Assembly (NCBI GenBank): GCA_965249835.1
Contig: CBDFMY010000001.1
Location: 470,609 to 534,608 of the forward strand
Direction: 5' to 3'
DNA length: 64,000 nt
DNA from: JAHRAW01 sp965249835
GTDB taxonomy: Bacteria; Pseudomonadota; Gammaproteobacteria; Arenicellales; Poriferihabitantaceae
Positions within the stretch are counted from its first letter, which is position 1, and every line of letters begins with the position of its first letter. Below, piece after piece: positions 27,216 to 36,713 of the stretch. Under the pieces are notes generated by a model. That model searched no databases. It was not told the origin of the DNA and saw only the letters and a list, made by a program, of their open reading frames with translations. The position numbers and the translations under genes were made by a program.

Positions 27216-28523
27216 GTGAACCCCGATGACCGCCAAACCGCCGACTCCTACTACGAGGCGAGTCGGCGTTATACCATCCAGGCGGAACCGATGCGCGGTG
27301 CCCAGCGCGCCGATGTGGTGGTCATCGGCGGCGGTCTCACCGGCATATCCACGGCATTGCATCTGGCAGAGAAGGGCGTTGATGTCGCACTTCTGGAATC
27401 CCGACATGTCGGCTGGGGCGCATCGGGCCGAAGCGGCGGGCAGATTATCGCCGGCTATTCGGTCGATCAAGAAGTATTGGAAAAACTAACCGGTCGGGAG
27501 ACTGCGCGGGAACTTTGGGATCATTCGCTGGCTGCGGTTGCGTGGACGCGGCAACGCATCGAACGCCATGGCATTGATTGCGATTTGACCTGGGGATATT
27601 TGCATGCCGCAATCAAGCCACGCCACGCACGCCACTTGCAGAAATGGGCCGAGCATCTTGCCGGACATTATAACTATGATCGCCTCGACTATCTCTCCCG
27701 CACGCGGTTGCGCACGGTGCTTGATAGCGAGATGTATTGCGGCGCGGTCTCCGACCCCGGCAGTGGCCACCTGCATCCGTTGAATTATTGTCTGGGCCTG
27801 GCTCGTGCCGCGCAACGAGCCGGCGCACGGCTTTACCAGAACAGTACCGTGACCGCGGTGGAAGGTGGTGGCGATGGGAATGGTGCGAAGCCAGTCACGC
27901 TGCGCACCGAGCAGGGCAGCATCACTTGCGATCAAGTGGTGTATGGATGCAATGCCTATCTCAACCGTCTGCAACCGCGTCTGGCGCGGTCAATCATGCC
28001 GGTCGGCACTTGCATTATCGCCACCGAGCCCTTGTCGTCCGACACCGCCACGGCGTTGATCGCCAACCGTGCGGCGGTGGCAGACACCAATTTGGTGCTG
28101 GACTACTATCGATTGTCGGCGGATAACCGCATGTTGTTCGGTGGTCGCGTCAGTTATCAGGCGTTGGAACCACGCCGCTTGATTCGTGCATTGCGGCGCA
28201 GAATGTCCCGAGTATTCCCGCAACTGGCCGATGTGCGCATTGATTATGCCTGGGGCGGTTATGTCGCCATTACCCGCAACCGCGCGCCGCACATCGGGCA
28301 ATTGAATGACACCACCTGGTTCGCCCAGGGCTTTTCCGGCCACGGCATGGCATTGACCGGCTATGTCGGCGGACTGCTGGCCGATGCGGTGACCGGCGAT
28401 CGTCAGCGCATCGAATGTTTCCGGCAAATTCCTCATCGGGATTTTCCCGGCGGTGCGGCGTTGCGCACGCCGACGCTGGTGGCGGTTATGACTTGCCGCC
28501 GATTGTGGGACAAACTGCCTTGA
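27216..28523 (+). CDS. PuuB-like FAD-dependent amine oxidoreductase (second copy)
   Basis: DAO-family flavoprotein of about 436 residues resembling gamma-glutamylputrescine oxidase. The FAD-binding motif is VVVIGGGLTGISTALHLAEKG, followed by GWGASGRSGGQ and, near the end, WFAQGFSGHGMALTGYVGG. The frame continues upstream into the insertion-sequence end at 27123, but the GTG at 27216 (then NPDDRQTADSYYEAS) matches where PuuB proteins begin. The insertion therefore replaced its upstream control region. It is related to, but clearly different from, the oxidase at 22-23 kb. Confidence 0.85.
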   Translation: MNPDDRQTADSYYEASRRYTIQAEPMRGAQRADVVVIGGGLTGISTALHLAEKGVDVALLESRHVGWGASGRSGGQIIAGYSVDQEVLEKLTGRETARELWDHSLAAVAWTRQRIERHGIDCDLTWGYLHAAIKPRHARHLQKWAEHLAGHYNYDRLDYLSRTRLRTVLDSEMYCGAVSDPGSGHLHPLNYCLGLARAAQRAGARLYQNSTVTAVEGGGDGNGAKPVTLRTEQGSITCDQVVYGCNAYLNRLQPRLARSIMPVGTCIIATEPLSSDTATALIANRAAVADTNLVLDYYRLSADNRMLFGGRVSYQALEPRRLIRALRRRMSRVFPQLADVRIDYAWGGYVAITRNRAPHIGQLNDTTWFAQGFSGHGMALTGYVGGLLADAVTGDRQRIECFRQIPHRDFPGGAALRTPTLVAVMTCRRLWDKLP

Positions 28524-28534
28524 GCGGTGCCATC

Positions 28535-29557
28535 ATGCGACACGATTCTTCACAACCACGCGCACCGACAGTTGAGACCAAGGTCGCCACCAAAGTTGAA
28601 ATCGTGGAAGTAGGCGTTGAGCAAGCCGGTCAGCGTATCGACAACTTTCTCATCAAATACCTGAAGGGCGTACCTAAAACCCGCTTGTATCGCGCCCTGC
28701 GCGGCGGCGAGGTGCGGGTTAACGGCGCACGCAAAAAAGCCCCGTATCAACTGCAAGTCGGCGACCGGTTGCGCATCCCGCCGATTCGCCGCAGCAAACC
28801 GGCCGCGGCGTTGCGGGTTCCCGATTCATTGCTGGAAAAAATTCCGGCGTTGTTTGAAGACCGGCACCTGCTGGTGGTGAACAAGCCGGCCGGGCTGGCC
28901 GCACACGGCGGAACCGGTATGCACTACGGGCTCATCGAAGCCTTGCGCAAACTGCGCCCCGACCTGCCGTATCTGGAATTGGCACACCGCCTTGACCGCG
29001 AGACTTCGGGTTGCCTGATGCTGGCGAAATCCCGTGCGGCTTTGCTGGCATTGCAGGCGCAGTTGGGCGCCGAGCGCAGCGTTGGCAAAACCTATCTCGC
29101 GCTGGTAAAAGGCCCATGGTCGGGCGGCGAGCGCGAGGTGGACATTCCGCTGACCAGAGTGCCGACAAAGCATCCGGCGAGCGATGTCGAAAAACAACCG
29201 ACAACCCCGGCGCGGGAATTGGAAGCACACAGCATTTTTTCCGCGCAATGGTCATCGCCGCAGTGTGCGCTGGTGGCTATTCGTTTGCTGACCGGGCGCA
29301 TGCATCAGGCGCGCCTCCACGCCGCCGGCATCGGCAGCCCGATCGCCGGCGACCGACTCTACGGCGACCGGGAATTCAATCGCCACATGAAAAAAATCGG
29401 ACTGAGTCGGTTGTTCCTGCACGCGCAATCTCTGCGCTTTTCCCATCCCGCCAGCGGCGCGCCCATGGAAATTCACGCACCATTGCCGACATCATTGGAA
29501 AGGGTGCTGGATAAATTACATTCCGCTTCGTCAATCAATCAAACGGAGGTTTCGTAG
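28535..29557 (+). CDS. rluC: 23S rRNA pseudouridine synthase
   Basis: RluA-family enzyme of 340 residues, best matched to RluC, which modifies U955/2504/2580 of 23S rRNA. An N-terminal S4 RNA-binding domain (QRIDNFLIKYLKGVPKTRLY, then GGEVRVNGARKK) is followed by the catalytic motif AHRLDRETSGCLMLAKS with the conserved Asp, and by LTGRMHQARLH near the end. The ATG at 28535 starts 12 bases after the oxidase stop; the open frame before it is not needed. Confidence 0.93.
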   Translation: MRHDSSQPRAPTVETKVATKVEIVEVGVEQAGQRIDNFLIKYLKGVPKTRLYRALRGGEVRVNGARKKAPYQLQVGDRLRIPPIRRSKPAAALRVPDSLLEKIPALFEDRHLLVVNKPAGLAAHGGTGMHYGLIEALRKLRPDLPYLELAHRLDRETSGCLMLAKSRAALLALQAQLGAERSVGKTYLALVKGPWSGGEREVDIPLTRVPTKHPASDVEKQPTTPARELEAHSIFSAQWSSPQCALVAIRLLTGRMHQARLHAAGIGSPIAGDRLYGDREFNRHMKKIGLSRLFLHAQSLRFSHPASGAPMEIHAPLPTSLERVLDKLHSASSINQTEVS

Positions 29558-29614
29558 CGGCTCGGCGTGATAGAATGGGCGTTCGTCCATCCCAGTGCCT
29601 GAACGACTTCAACC

Positions 29615-31942
29615 GTGGCCCACGCTCGCAGACAAACCCTGACCCGAACCGGGTTCAACAAAACGATCTCCCATAAACTCTCCGCGTTGTTACGCGAAGT
29701 CGGGCTGATCGTTTTACTGGCGGTGGTGGTATATCTCGCCCTCGCCCTGTTCACCTATTCCCCCGACGACCCGGGACCAACCCACACCGGCAGTGGCGGC
29801 GACATCATAAACCTCGGCGGCAAGGTCGGCGCGTGGTTCGCCGATATAATGTTTACCGCCTTCGGGCGCATGGCCTGGCTACTGCTACTGTTGTTATGCG
29901 CTTTCGGTTGGCGCGTTCACCGCCACCGTGAATTGCGAGAGCAGAGCCACTGGAGTCGGTTGTTTCCGCTGAGCGGTTTGGTGCTTGCCATGGTCGGCGC
30001 CTGCGGCTTGGAACAAATCTACTTCCCGTTCGCCGCCCCGCAGCCGCCCTTTCCGGTCGGCGGAATCATCGGCCAATACAGCACCGCCGGGCTGCTAGCC
30101 AACTTCGGTGTGCTCGGTGCCACGGTGATTTTCATCGTTCTTTTCATTACCGGCATAACGCTGGTCGCCCATGTGTCGTGGTTTCATCTGATGGACCGTG
30201 TCGGCTACTTCGCGTTCGCCGCCGCCGCATGGCTCAAGGAGCAAATCGAAAAACAGGCAGATCGAAAAATCGGCGCGAAAGTTCGTCGGCAACGGCATGT
30301 GACGGTCGGGAAAATCCACGCCGAACTCAGCGAAAAGAAGCCGCCGAAAATCGCCCCACGGATTCAGACACCGCCGGAAGGCGAGCGCGGGCAGCAAGAG
30401 CGCCAGCACCAGTTATTCCCCGATGCGGTAGTGGGCGGCGATTTGCCGCGCTTGTCGTTGCTTGAACCGCCGGCCGAAAACCTCGCCGGTTATTCCCGCG
30501 ATGAACTGGAATCCATGTCGCGCCTGCTGGTGAAAAAACTCAAGGATTTCAATGTCGAAATCACTGTGGAAGCGGTGCAGCCGGGTCCGGTAATCACGCG
30601 CTTTGAAGTGGAGCCGGCACCGGGCATCAAGGCAAGCCAGATCGTCGGGCTGGCGCGGGATTTGGCGCGCTCGCTGTCGGTGGAAAGCGTTCGGGTGGTA
30701 GACAACATCGCCGGCAAAACCGTGATTGGCATTGAGATTCCCAACCAGAGCCGGGAGACCGTGCGGTTGGTGGAAGGGCTGGCTTCAAGGGAGTATGAAA
30801 AAAGCACCTCACCGCTGACGCTGGTGCTGGGCAAGGACATCGCCGGCAGTCCGGTGATTACCGATTTGATGAAAATGCCCCATGTGCTGATCGCCGGCAC
30901 CACCGGCTCCGGCAAATCGGTGTGTGTCAATGCACTGATATTGAGCCTGGTCTACAAAGCCACGCCGGAGCAGGTTCGAATGATTATGGTGGACCCGAAG
31001 TTCCTCGAACTTTCGGTGTATGACGGCATTCCCCACCTGCTGGCACCGGTGGTCACCGACATGAGCAAAGCGGCCAATGCGTTGCGCTGGTGCATCGGTG
31101 AGATGGATCGGCGGTTCCGGGTGATGGCGGCAATCAAGGTGCGAAACATCGCCGGCTATAACAAAAAGGTGGCGGACGCCATTGCCGACGGTGCGCCCAT
31201 TCCCGACCCGTTACACAGCCCGGGCGATGGCACGAATGGTGACCCGAACGATGCCGAGTTTGCAGCGGAACCCTTGCGGCAATTGCCCTACATCGTGGTG
31301 ATTGTCGATGAACTGGCGGATTTGATGATGGTGGTGGGCAAAAAGATAGAGGAAATCATCATCCGCATTGCCCAGCGTGCGCGTGCCGCCGGTATTCATC
31401 TGGTGCTGGCGACCCAACGTCCGTCGGTGGATGTGGTTACCGGTCTCATCAAAGCCAATGTGCCGACTCGCATTGCGTTTCAGGTTTCCTCCCGCGCCGA
31501 CTCGCGCACCGTGCTCGACCAGATGGGTGCCGAGCAATTATTGGGGCATGGCGATATGTTGTTTCTGCCGCCCGGTTCCGGCTTTTCCCTGCGGGTACAC
31601 GGCTCGTTCGTGTCCGATGACGAGGTCGCGCAGGTGGTGGCATATCTGAAAAGTGGTGCCGAGCCGGTGTATCTCAATGAAATCACCGAAGGCGGCGGTG
31701 GCGAATGGTCGGACAACGGAGCCCTTTCCGAAGGCGAAGGCGAAGCCGATGCCTTGTATGACGAAGCCGTGCAGTTCGTGACCCGAAGCCGGCGAGCATC
31801 CATTTCCGCGTTACAACGCGCGCTGCGGGTCGGCTATAACCGCGCCGCACGGATGATCGAAACCATGGAAGAATCGGGCGTGGTCAGTGCCTCGGATAAC
31901 GGCAAGCGCGAAGTGCTGGTAGCACCGCCGCCGCCGGAATAG
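29615..31942 (+). CDS. ftsK: DNA translocase FtsK
   Basis: Septum-located dsDNA translocase of 775 residues that pumps chromosome termini apart and activates XerCD. Four N-terminal transmembrane helices (about residues 25-190), a short linker, then the motor: Walker A GTTGSGKSV, Walker B VIVDELADLMM, and LATQRPSVDVVTGLIKAN. The C-terminal gamma winged helix that reads KOPS sites is present (SALQRALRVGYNRAARMIE). The linker is short compared with E. coli FtsK. Start is a GTG with little leader, so its exact position is uncertain. Confidence 0.96.
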   Translation: MAHARRQTLTRTGFNKTISHKLSALLREVGLIVLLAVVVYLALALFTYSPDDPGPTHTGSGGDIINLGGKVGAWFADIMFTAFGRMAWLLLLLLCAFGWRVHRHRELREQSHWSRLFPLSGLVLAMVGACGLEQIYFPFAAPQPPFPVGGIIGQYSTAGLLANFGVLGATVIFIVLFITGITLVAHVSWFHLMDRVGYFAFAAAAWLKEQIEKQADRKIGAKVRRQRHVTVGKIHAELSEKKPPKIAPRIQTPPEGERGQQERQHQLFPDAVVGGDLPRLSLLEPPAENLAGYSRDELESMSRLLVKKLKDFNVEITVEAVQPGPVITRFEVEPAPGIKASQIVGLARDLARSLSVESVRVVDNIAGKTVIGIEIPNQSRETVRLVEGLASREYEKSTSPLTLVLGKDIAGSPVITDLMKMPHVLIAGTTGSGKSVCVNALILSLVYKATPEQVRMIMVDPKFLELSVYDGIPHLLAPVVTDMSKAANALRWCIGEMDRRFRVMAAIKVRNIAGYNKKVADAIADGAPIPDPLHSPGDGTNGDPNDAEFAAEPLRQLPYIVVIVDELADLMMVVGKKIEEIIIRIAQRARAAGIHLVLATQRPSVDVVTGLIKANVPTRIAFQVSSRADSRTVLDQMGAEQLLGHGDMLFLPPGSGFSLRVHGSFVSDDEVAQVVAYLKSGAEPVYLNEITEGGGGEWSDNGALSEGEGEADALYDEAVQFVTRSRRASISALQRALRVGYNRAARMIETMEESGVVSASDNGKREVLVAPPPPE

Positions 31943-31962
31943 GTGTGACAAGCGTGACAAGC

Positions 31963-32622
31963 ATGACAAGCGTGAAGGGTATCGTCAGTCCGGCCCGCGT
32001 CATGTGTGCCACAATGATGCTCGCCATTGCCACGCCGGTGGCTACCCAGGATACCGGTGCGGGGATCGAATCATTCAACCGATTCTTCAATGAAATCAAT
32101 ACACTTGAAGCGCAATTCACACAAATTGTATTAGATGAGAATCTGAGCGCGGTGGACGATGGCCACGGCACGGTGTGGATCAAACGCCCGGGCCGCTTTC
32201 GCTGGGATTATGAGCCGCCGGAAGCGCAGGAAATAGTCGGCGACGGCGAGCGGGTGTGGCTATATGACATCGAGATAGAGCAGGTAACCATGCGCGACCA
32301 GGCCGAGGCGTTGGGGCGCACACCGGCGATTTTGCTTGCCGGCTCCGGCGATATTGAGCAAACATACACTATTGAAGACATCGGCAGTTTGGGGCAGGTG
32401 GACTGGGTGAATCTCATTCCCGAAGATCCGGACAGCGGTTTCACCGAAGTGCGCATCGGCTTTGAAGCGCGCCGCCTGCGGTTGATGGAATTGGTGGATA
32501 CGCTCGATCAACGCACCCGCATTAGTTTCATCAACCTCAAGGAAAACGTGCCGCTGGCGGACGACATTTTCCAATTCATTCCGCCCGATGGTGTGGATGT
32601 TATCGACCAATCCGGCTACTAA
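31963..32622 (+). CDS. lolA: Outer-membrane lipoprotein carrier LolA
   Basis: Periplasmic chaperone of about 219 residues carrying lipoproteins from LolCDE to LolB. A signal peptide (ending ATPVATQ) is followed by FNRFFNEINTLEAQFTQIV and RPGRFRWDYEPPEAQEIVGD, both hallmarks of LolA. Upstream are near-tandem 9-base units GTGACAAGC (one reads ATGACAAGC) from 31945, offering GTG and ATG starts in one frame; I prefer the ATG at 31963. It lies between ftsK and serS, the usual gammaproteobacterial neighbourhood. Confidence 0.93.
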   Translation: MTSVKGIVSPARVMCATMMLAIATPVATQDTGAGIESFNRFFNEINTLEAQFTQIVLDENLSAVDDGHGTVWIKRPGRFRWDYEPPEAQEIVGDGERVWLYDIEIEQVTMRDQAEALGRTPAILLAGSGDIEQTYTIEDIGSLGQVDWVNLIPEDPDSGFTEVRIGFEARRLRLMELVDTLDQRTRISFINLKENVPLADDIFQFIPPDGVDVIDQSGY

Positions 32623-32662
32623 TCGGCCCCTAATCGGCCCCTAATCGGCAACAACTAACCAC

Positions 32663-33952
32663 ATGCTTGACCCGCGACAACTAAAGCAGGATCTGGCGCA
32701 CACCGCCGAGGTATTGAAAACCCGCAACTACCAGCTGGATGTTGCGCGGCTTAATGCCCTGGAACAGGCACGGGCGACCATCCAGCGCGAAACCGAATCC
32801 CTGCAAGCCGAGCGCAACCTCGCATCCAAAGCCATCGGCGTTGCCAAAGCCAAAGGAGAAGATGCGCAAACGTTGCTCGATTCCATGGCTGACATCGGAA
32901 ATCGACTGAAAGACGGTCAAGCCAAATTGGCGGAAGTGCAGGGCGAACTCCAACAATTGTTGAGCGACATTCCGAATTTGCCCCACCACAGCGTGCCGGT
33001 CGGCAAGGACGAAAACGACAATACCGAAACTCGGCGTTGGGGCACGCCGCGCGAATTTTACTTCACGCCACGTGACCATGTGGACCTCGGCAACGCGCTT
33101 GGCATGATGGACTACGAGGCCGCCGCCGCCCTTGCCGGTTCGCGCTTCGTGGTGATGCACGCAGACCTCGCCCGATTGCATCGCGCCCTGGCGCAGTTCA
33201 TGCTTGACCTGCACATTCGCGAGCACGGCTATCAGGAGACCAACGTGCCGGTGCTGGTCAATTCCAAAACATTGTATGGCACCGGGCAATTGCCCAAGTT
33301 TGCCGACGACCAGTTCGCCACCCAGGACCAGCCACCCTATTATCTGATGCCCACCGCCGAAGTGCCGCTGACCAATCTGGTTGCCGGGCGCATCGTTGAT
33401 GCCGCGCAATTGCCCATGCGAAAAGTCGCGCATACGCTTTGTTTTCGTCGCGAAGCCGGCTCCTACGGCAAGGACACGCGTGGCATGATTCGCCAGCACC
33501 AGTTTGAGAAAGTAGAATTGGTGCACATCGTTGCGCCGAATCAATCACATGAAGCCCTGGAGACGCTGACCGCTCACGCCGAGACGGTTTTGCAAAAACT
33601 CGAACTGCCCTATCGCGTGCTGACCTTGTGCACCGGCGATATGGGTTTCAGCGCGGCCAAAACCTACGACATTGAAGTGTGGATTCCGAGTCAGAAACGC
33701 TACCGCGAAATCTCGTCGTGCAGCAATTGCGAGGGTTTTCAGGCGCGGCGAATGAAGGCGAGATGGCGCAATCCCGAAACTGGCAAGCCGGAGCCGCTGC
33801 ATACCCTCAATGGCTCCGGCGTGGCGGTCGGTCGGGCGTTGGTGGCGGTGATGGAGAATTGCCAGACCGCCGACGGCAGCATCACCGTCCCCGAAGTGCT
33901 GGCACCGTATATGGACGGATGCACCGAAATCAAGCCGCTTGCGCAGGGATGA
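32663..33952 (+). CDS. serS: Seryl-tRNA synthetase
   Basis: Class II aminoacyl-tRNA synthetase of 429 residues charging tRNA-Ser and tRNA-Sec. The N-terminal long antiparallel coiled coil (about residues 30-105) binds the tRNA extra arm. Motif 2 is visible as CFRREAGSYGKDTRGMIRQHQF and motif 3 as LNGSGVAVGRALVAVMENCQ. Length is normal. Three copies of a CCTAATCGGC-like unit lie in the short gap after lolA. Confidence 0.97.
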   Translation: MLDPRQLKQDLAHTAEVLKTRNYQLDVARLNALEQARATIQRETESLQAERNLASKAIGVAKAKGEDAQTLLDSMADIGNRLKDGQAKLAEVQGELQQLLSDIPNLPHHSVPVGKDENDNTETRRWGTPREFYFTPRDHVDLGNALGMMDYEAAAALAGSRFVVMHADLARLHRALAQFMLDLHIREHGYQETNVPVLVNSKTLYGTGQLPKFADDQFATQDQPPYYLMPTAEVPLTNLVAGRIVDAAQLPMRKVAHTLCFRREAGSYGKDTRGMIRQHQFEKVELVHIVAPNQSHEALETLTAHAETVLQKLELPYRVLTLCTGDMGFSAAKTYDIEVWIPSQKRYREISSCSNCEGFQARRMKARWRNPETGKPEPLHTLNGSGVAVGRALVAVMENCQTADGSITVPEVLAPYMDGCTEIKPLAQG

Positions 33953-34020
33953 CTAGGTAGCCCGGGATTAACTTGTTTTGGTAGAAACCAACTATTACTT
34001 ATTGATTATTCACGATATAA

Positions 34021-34040
34021 AAACGGCAACGCCGTTTTAG
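34021..34040. terminator. Bidirectional terminator between serS and guaB
   Basis: AAAACGGC, loop AAC, GCCGTTTT makes an eight-pair stem with A/T runs on both sides, placed between two convergent genes. The T-runs are short, so efficiency may be modest. Confidence 0.5.
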
Positions 34041-34144
34041 TGTCGCGTGTCGTTCTAATACTTTTTTTCTCGTGTGCTTTGGCCTCTCAACGCGGATTTG
34101 TATCGACAATATAGGTATGCATGTTTTCGCAAGTATCTTGTCTT

Positions 34145-35611
34145 TTAATCCCGCTGATAATTCGACGCTTCCTTGACGATGGAAACATCATGCACATGAC
34201 TTTCCACCATGCCGGCGTTAGTGATGCGCACGAAACGCGCACGGGTTCGCATCTGTTCAATGTCAGCGTTGCCGGTGTAGCCCATACTGGCGCGCAGTCC
34301 GCCCATCAGTTGATGAATGATGTTCGCCATGGGACCCTTATACGGCACGCGTCCCTCAATGCCTTCCGGCACCAGTTTGTCGGCGCTCTCTACGCCGTCT
34401 TGAAAGTAACGGTCGCGCGCGCCTTTTTGCATCGCGCCGAACGAGCCCATACCGCGATAGGTTTTATACGATCGCCCTTGATACATTTCGATGTCACCGG
34501 GTGCTTCGTCGGCACCGGCAAGCAAGCCGCCGACCATCACCGAATGGGCGCCGGCGGCGATGCACTTGGCGATGTCTCCCGAATAACGAATGCCACCGTC
34601 GGCGATCAACGGCACGTCGCTGTCGGCCAGGCCCTTGCGCACTTCCTGAATGGCGTGGATTTGCGGCACGCCGACACCGGCCACGATGCGCGTGGTGCAG
34701 ATTGAACCGGGGCCAATGCCGACCTTTACCCCGTCGGCACCGGCTTCAACCAAATCACGCGCCGCGTCCGCAGTGGCGATGTTGCCGCCGATTACCTGCA
34801 CTTTGTCGTTCGCTTGTTTGATGCGACGCACGCATGCCAACACCGATTCGGAATGACCATGCGCGGTGTCCACCACGATCGCATCTACATTCACCGCCAG
34901 TAGTTTTTCAATGCGCGCATCTACATCCTTACCAACGCCGACCGCCGCCACCACCAACAAGCGTCCGCGCTCGTCCTTACACGCGTTCGGGAAGTCGCTG
35001 GATTTTTGTCGGTCTTTGACCGTAATCAATCCTTTCAAATTATTATCCGCGTCCACCACCAAAACTTTCTCAATGCGATGTTCGTGCAATAATTTTTCCA
35101 CCAGGTCGGCTTGTTGTTGCGCATCGTCGCGCACCGTTACCAGTTTTTCCTGCGGTGTCATGATTTTACTAATCGGCGTGTCCAGCGATTTTTCAAAACG
35201 CAAATCGCGATTGGTAACGATGCCGATGGCGCGCGTCCCGTCCACCACCGGCACGCCGGAGATGTTGTATTTGCGCATCAACTCCAGCACATCGCGCACC
35301 TTCGCGGTCTTGGCAACCGTAACCGGGTCGCTGATGATGCCGCTTTCAAATTTCTTCACGCGATTGACCATGGCGGCTTGCGCGTCTGGTTCGCAGTTGC
35401 GGTGAATGACACCGACGCCACCGGCTTGCGCCATGCAGATGGCGGTGTCGGCGCCGGTCACGGTGTCCATGGCAGCCGATAGCAGAGGGATATTGAGCGC
35501 GAGGCCGCGGCTCAATCGGGTGGACAGTTTCGCCTCGCGAGGCAACACCACCGAGCGCGCCGGAAGCAACAGCACATCGTCAAAAGTAAGTGCCAACTCG
35601 ATGGGTTCCAT
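34145..35611 (-). CDS. guaB: IMP dehydrogenase
   Basis: NAD-dependent enzyme of 488 residues making XMP from IMP, the committed step to GMP. The barrel carries the active-site Cys in GPGSICTTRIVAGVG, and the flap with its Arg-Tyr is at YRGMGSFGAMQKGARDRYF. Two CBS domains occupy about residues 95-205 (VRDVLELMRKYNISGVPVVD). The ATG at 35611 (MEPIELALTFDDV) is preferred over a TTG five codons upstream. It is divergent from pyrF with only 29 bases between starts. Confidence 0.96.
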   Translation of the reverse strand: MEPIELALTFDDVLLLPARSVVLPREAKLSTRLSRGLALNIPLLSAAMDTVTGADTAICMAQAGGVGVIHRNCEPDAQAAMVNRVKKFESGIISDPVTVAKTAKVRDVLELMRKYNISGVPVVDGTRAIGIVTNRDLRFEKSLDTPISKIMTPQEKLVTVRDDAQQQADLVEKLLHEHRIEKVLVVDADNNLKGLITVKDRQKSSDFPNACKDERGRLLVVAAVGVGKDVDARIEKLLAVNVDAIVVDTAHGHSESVLACVRRIKQANDKVQVIGGNIATADAARDLVEAGADGVKVGIGPGSICTTRIVAGVGVPQIHAIQEVRKGLADSDVPLIADGGIRYSGDIAKCIAAGAHSVMVGGLLAGADEAPGDIEMYQGRSYKTYRGMGSFGAMQKGARDRYFQDGVESADKLVPEGIEGRVPYKGPMANIIHQLMGGLRASMGYTGNADIEQMRTRARFVRITNAGMVESHVHDVSIVKEASNYQRD

Positions 35612-35640
35612 TGCCGGAGTATACAATATAATCCAGCATT

Positions 35641-36480
35641 ATGAGCCAGTTCATCCACACCCTTGCCGAGAGTTGGCGATGCCGGCAATCGTTATTGTGC
35701 GTTGGCTTGGATCCCGACCCGTCAAAACTACCGGGGGCGTTGGTGCGGCGGGAGCGGATGCCGTTATTTGCCTTCAACCGCGCAATCATCGACGCCACTG
35801 CGCCCTGGGTATGCGCGTTCAAACCGCAAATCGCCTGTTACACGGCGACCGGAGCGGAAGCCCAACTGGAGCAGACCATCGCCTACATCCAGAAGCATTA
35901 CCCGGACATTCCGGTGATTCTTGATGCCAAGCGCGGCGACATCGGCATCACCGCGCAGCGTTATGCGCAGGAGGCGTTTACGCGCTATGGGGCGGATGCG
36001 GTGACGGTCAATCCTTATCTTGGATACGATGCGCTGGCGCCGTTTTTGGATTATGTCGATGCCAACGGAGCGGACAAAGGCGTGTTCATTCTGTGTCGCA
36101 CTTCCAACCCCGGCAGCAAGGATTTTCAGGAATTGCCAATCGGTAAGTTATCGCTCGCCCAGCACATCGCCAACCATGCAGCCAGGCATTGGAATCGCCA
36201 CGGAAACATCGGGCTGGTGGTGGGCGCCACTTGGCCACAAGAGGTGGGCGCCATCCGCAAATTGGTCGGCGAGATGCCGCTATTGATTCCGGGAATTGGC
36301 GCGCAAGGCGGGGATTTGAAGGCGGTGCTGGCGAATGGGCTGAATGTCGATGGCACCGGAGTGGTAATTAATGTCTCCCGTGCGATTATTGATGCCGGGG
36401 CAGGGGGCAGAGAGTTTGCCGAAGCCGCCGGCCAAGCCGCCGAGGCGTTTTACCGACGGATTAATGAATTGCGGGGGTAG
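35641..36480 (+). CDS. pyrF: Orotidine 5'-phosphate decarboxylase
   Basis: Final enzyme of de novo UMP synthesis, 279 residues, of the longer type 2 OMP decarboxylase subfamily. The catalytic charged array is in LDAKRGDIGITAQRYAQEAF, and the phosphate-binding segment is LIPGIGAQGGD near the C-terminus. A TATAAT at 35627-35632 sits 8 bases before the ATG, so the transcript may be leaderless. Downstream DNA is repeat-rich. Confidence 0.95.
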   Translation: MSQFIHTLAESWRCRQSLLCVGLDPDPSKLPGALVRRERMPLFAFNRAIIDATAPWVCAFKPQIACYTATGAEAQLEQTIAYIQKHYPDIPVILDAKRGDIGITAQRYAQEAFTRYGADAVTVNPYLGYDALAPFLDYVDANGADKGVFILCRTSNPGSKDFQELPIGKLSLAQHIANHAARHWNRHGNIGLVVGATWPQEVGAIRKLVGEMPLLIPGIGAQGGDLKAVLANGLNVDGTGVVINVSRAIIDAGAGGREFAEAAGQAAEAFYRRINELRG

Positions 36481-36713
36481 TGGGGCTGCGCGTGCTTGCG
36501 CTTTGCGGGGGGTAAGTTTCCACGCGCCAGTTGATTGGGAGAATAGAGTAAGCAAAACTTCTGCGGCTTTGCCGCCGCTACCCCCGTCATTGCGCGCCGA
36601 ATTTTCGTTGTCAGGCGAGGCGTGCAAGGAGCGGTGACGCGTAGCATACACTAAGTATGTGAGCGGCAACGCGACGAAGCACAACAAAGCATGGCGACGA
36701 AAAGGCAAGCGCG
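36481..36713. repeat. Dispersed repeats between pyrF and the hydroxy-acid dehydrogenase
   Basis: Contains the CCACGCGCCAGTTGATTGGG segment also found at 42248-42267, then a 100-base block related by inversion to 16.6 kb, and the GCATGGCGACGAAAAGGCAA tail also found at 21850. The last repeat runs up to the 3' end of the next gene. No gene seen. Confidence 0.75.

Noticed and set aside
28415..28534. Upstream extension of rluC into the oxidase gene
   Set aside because: The sequence there is coding for the oxidase C-terminus in another frame, and the ATG at 28535 gives a normal RluC.
33953..34144. tRNA or small RNA gene between serS and guaB
   Set aside because: No cloverleaf or conserved T-loop sequence could be found on either strand; only a short terminator-like hairpin is present.
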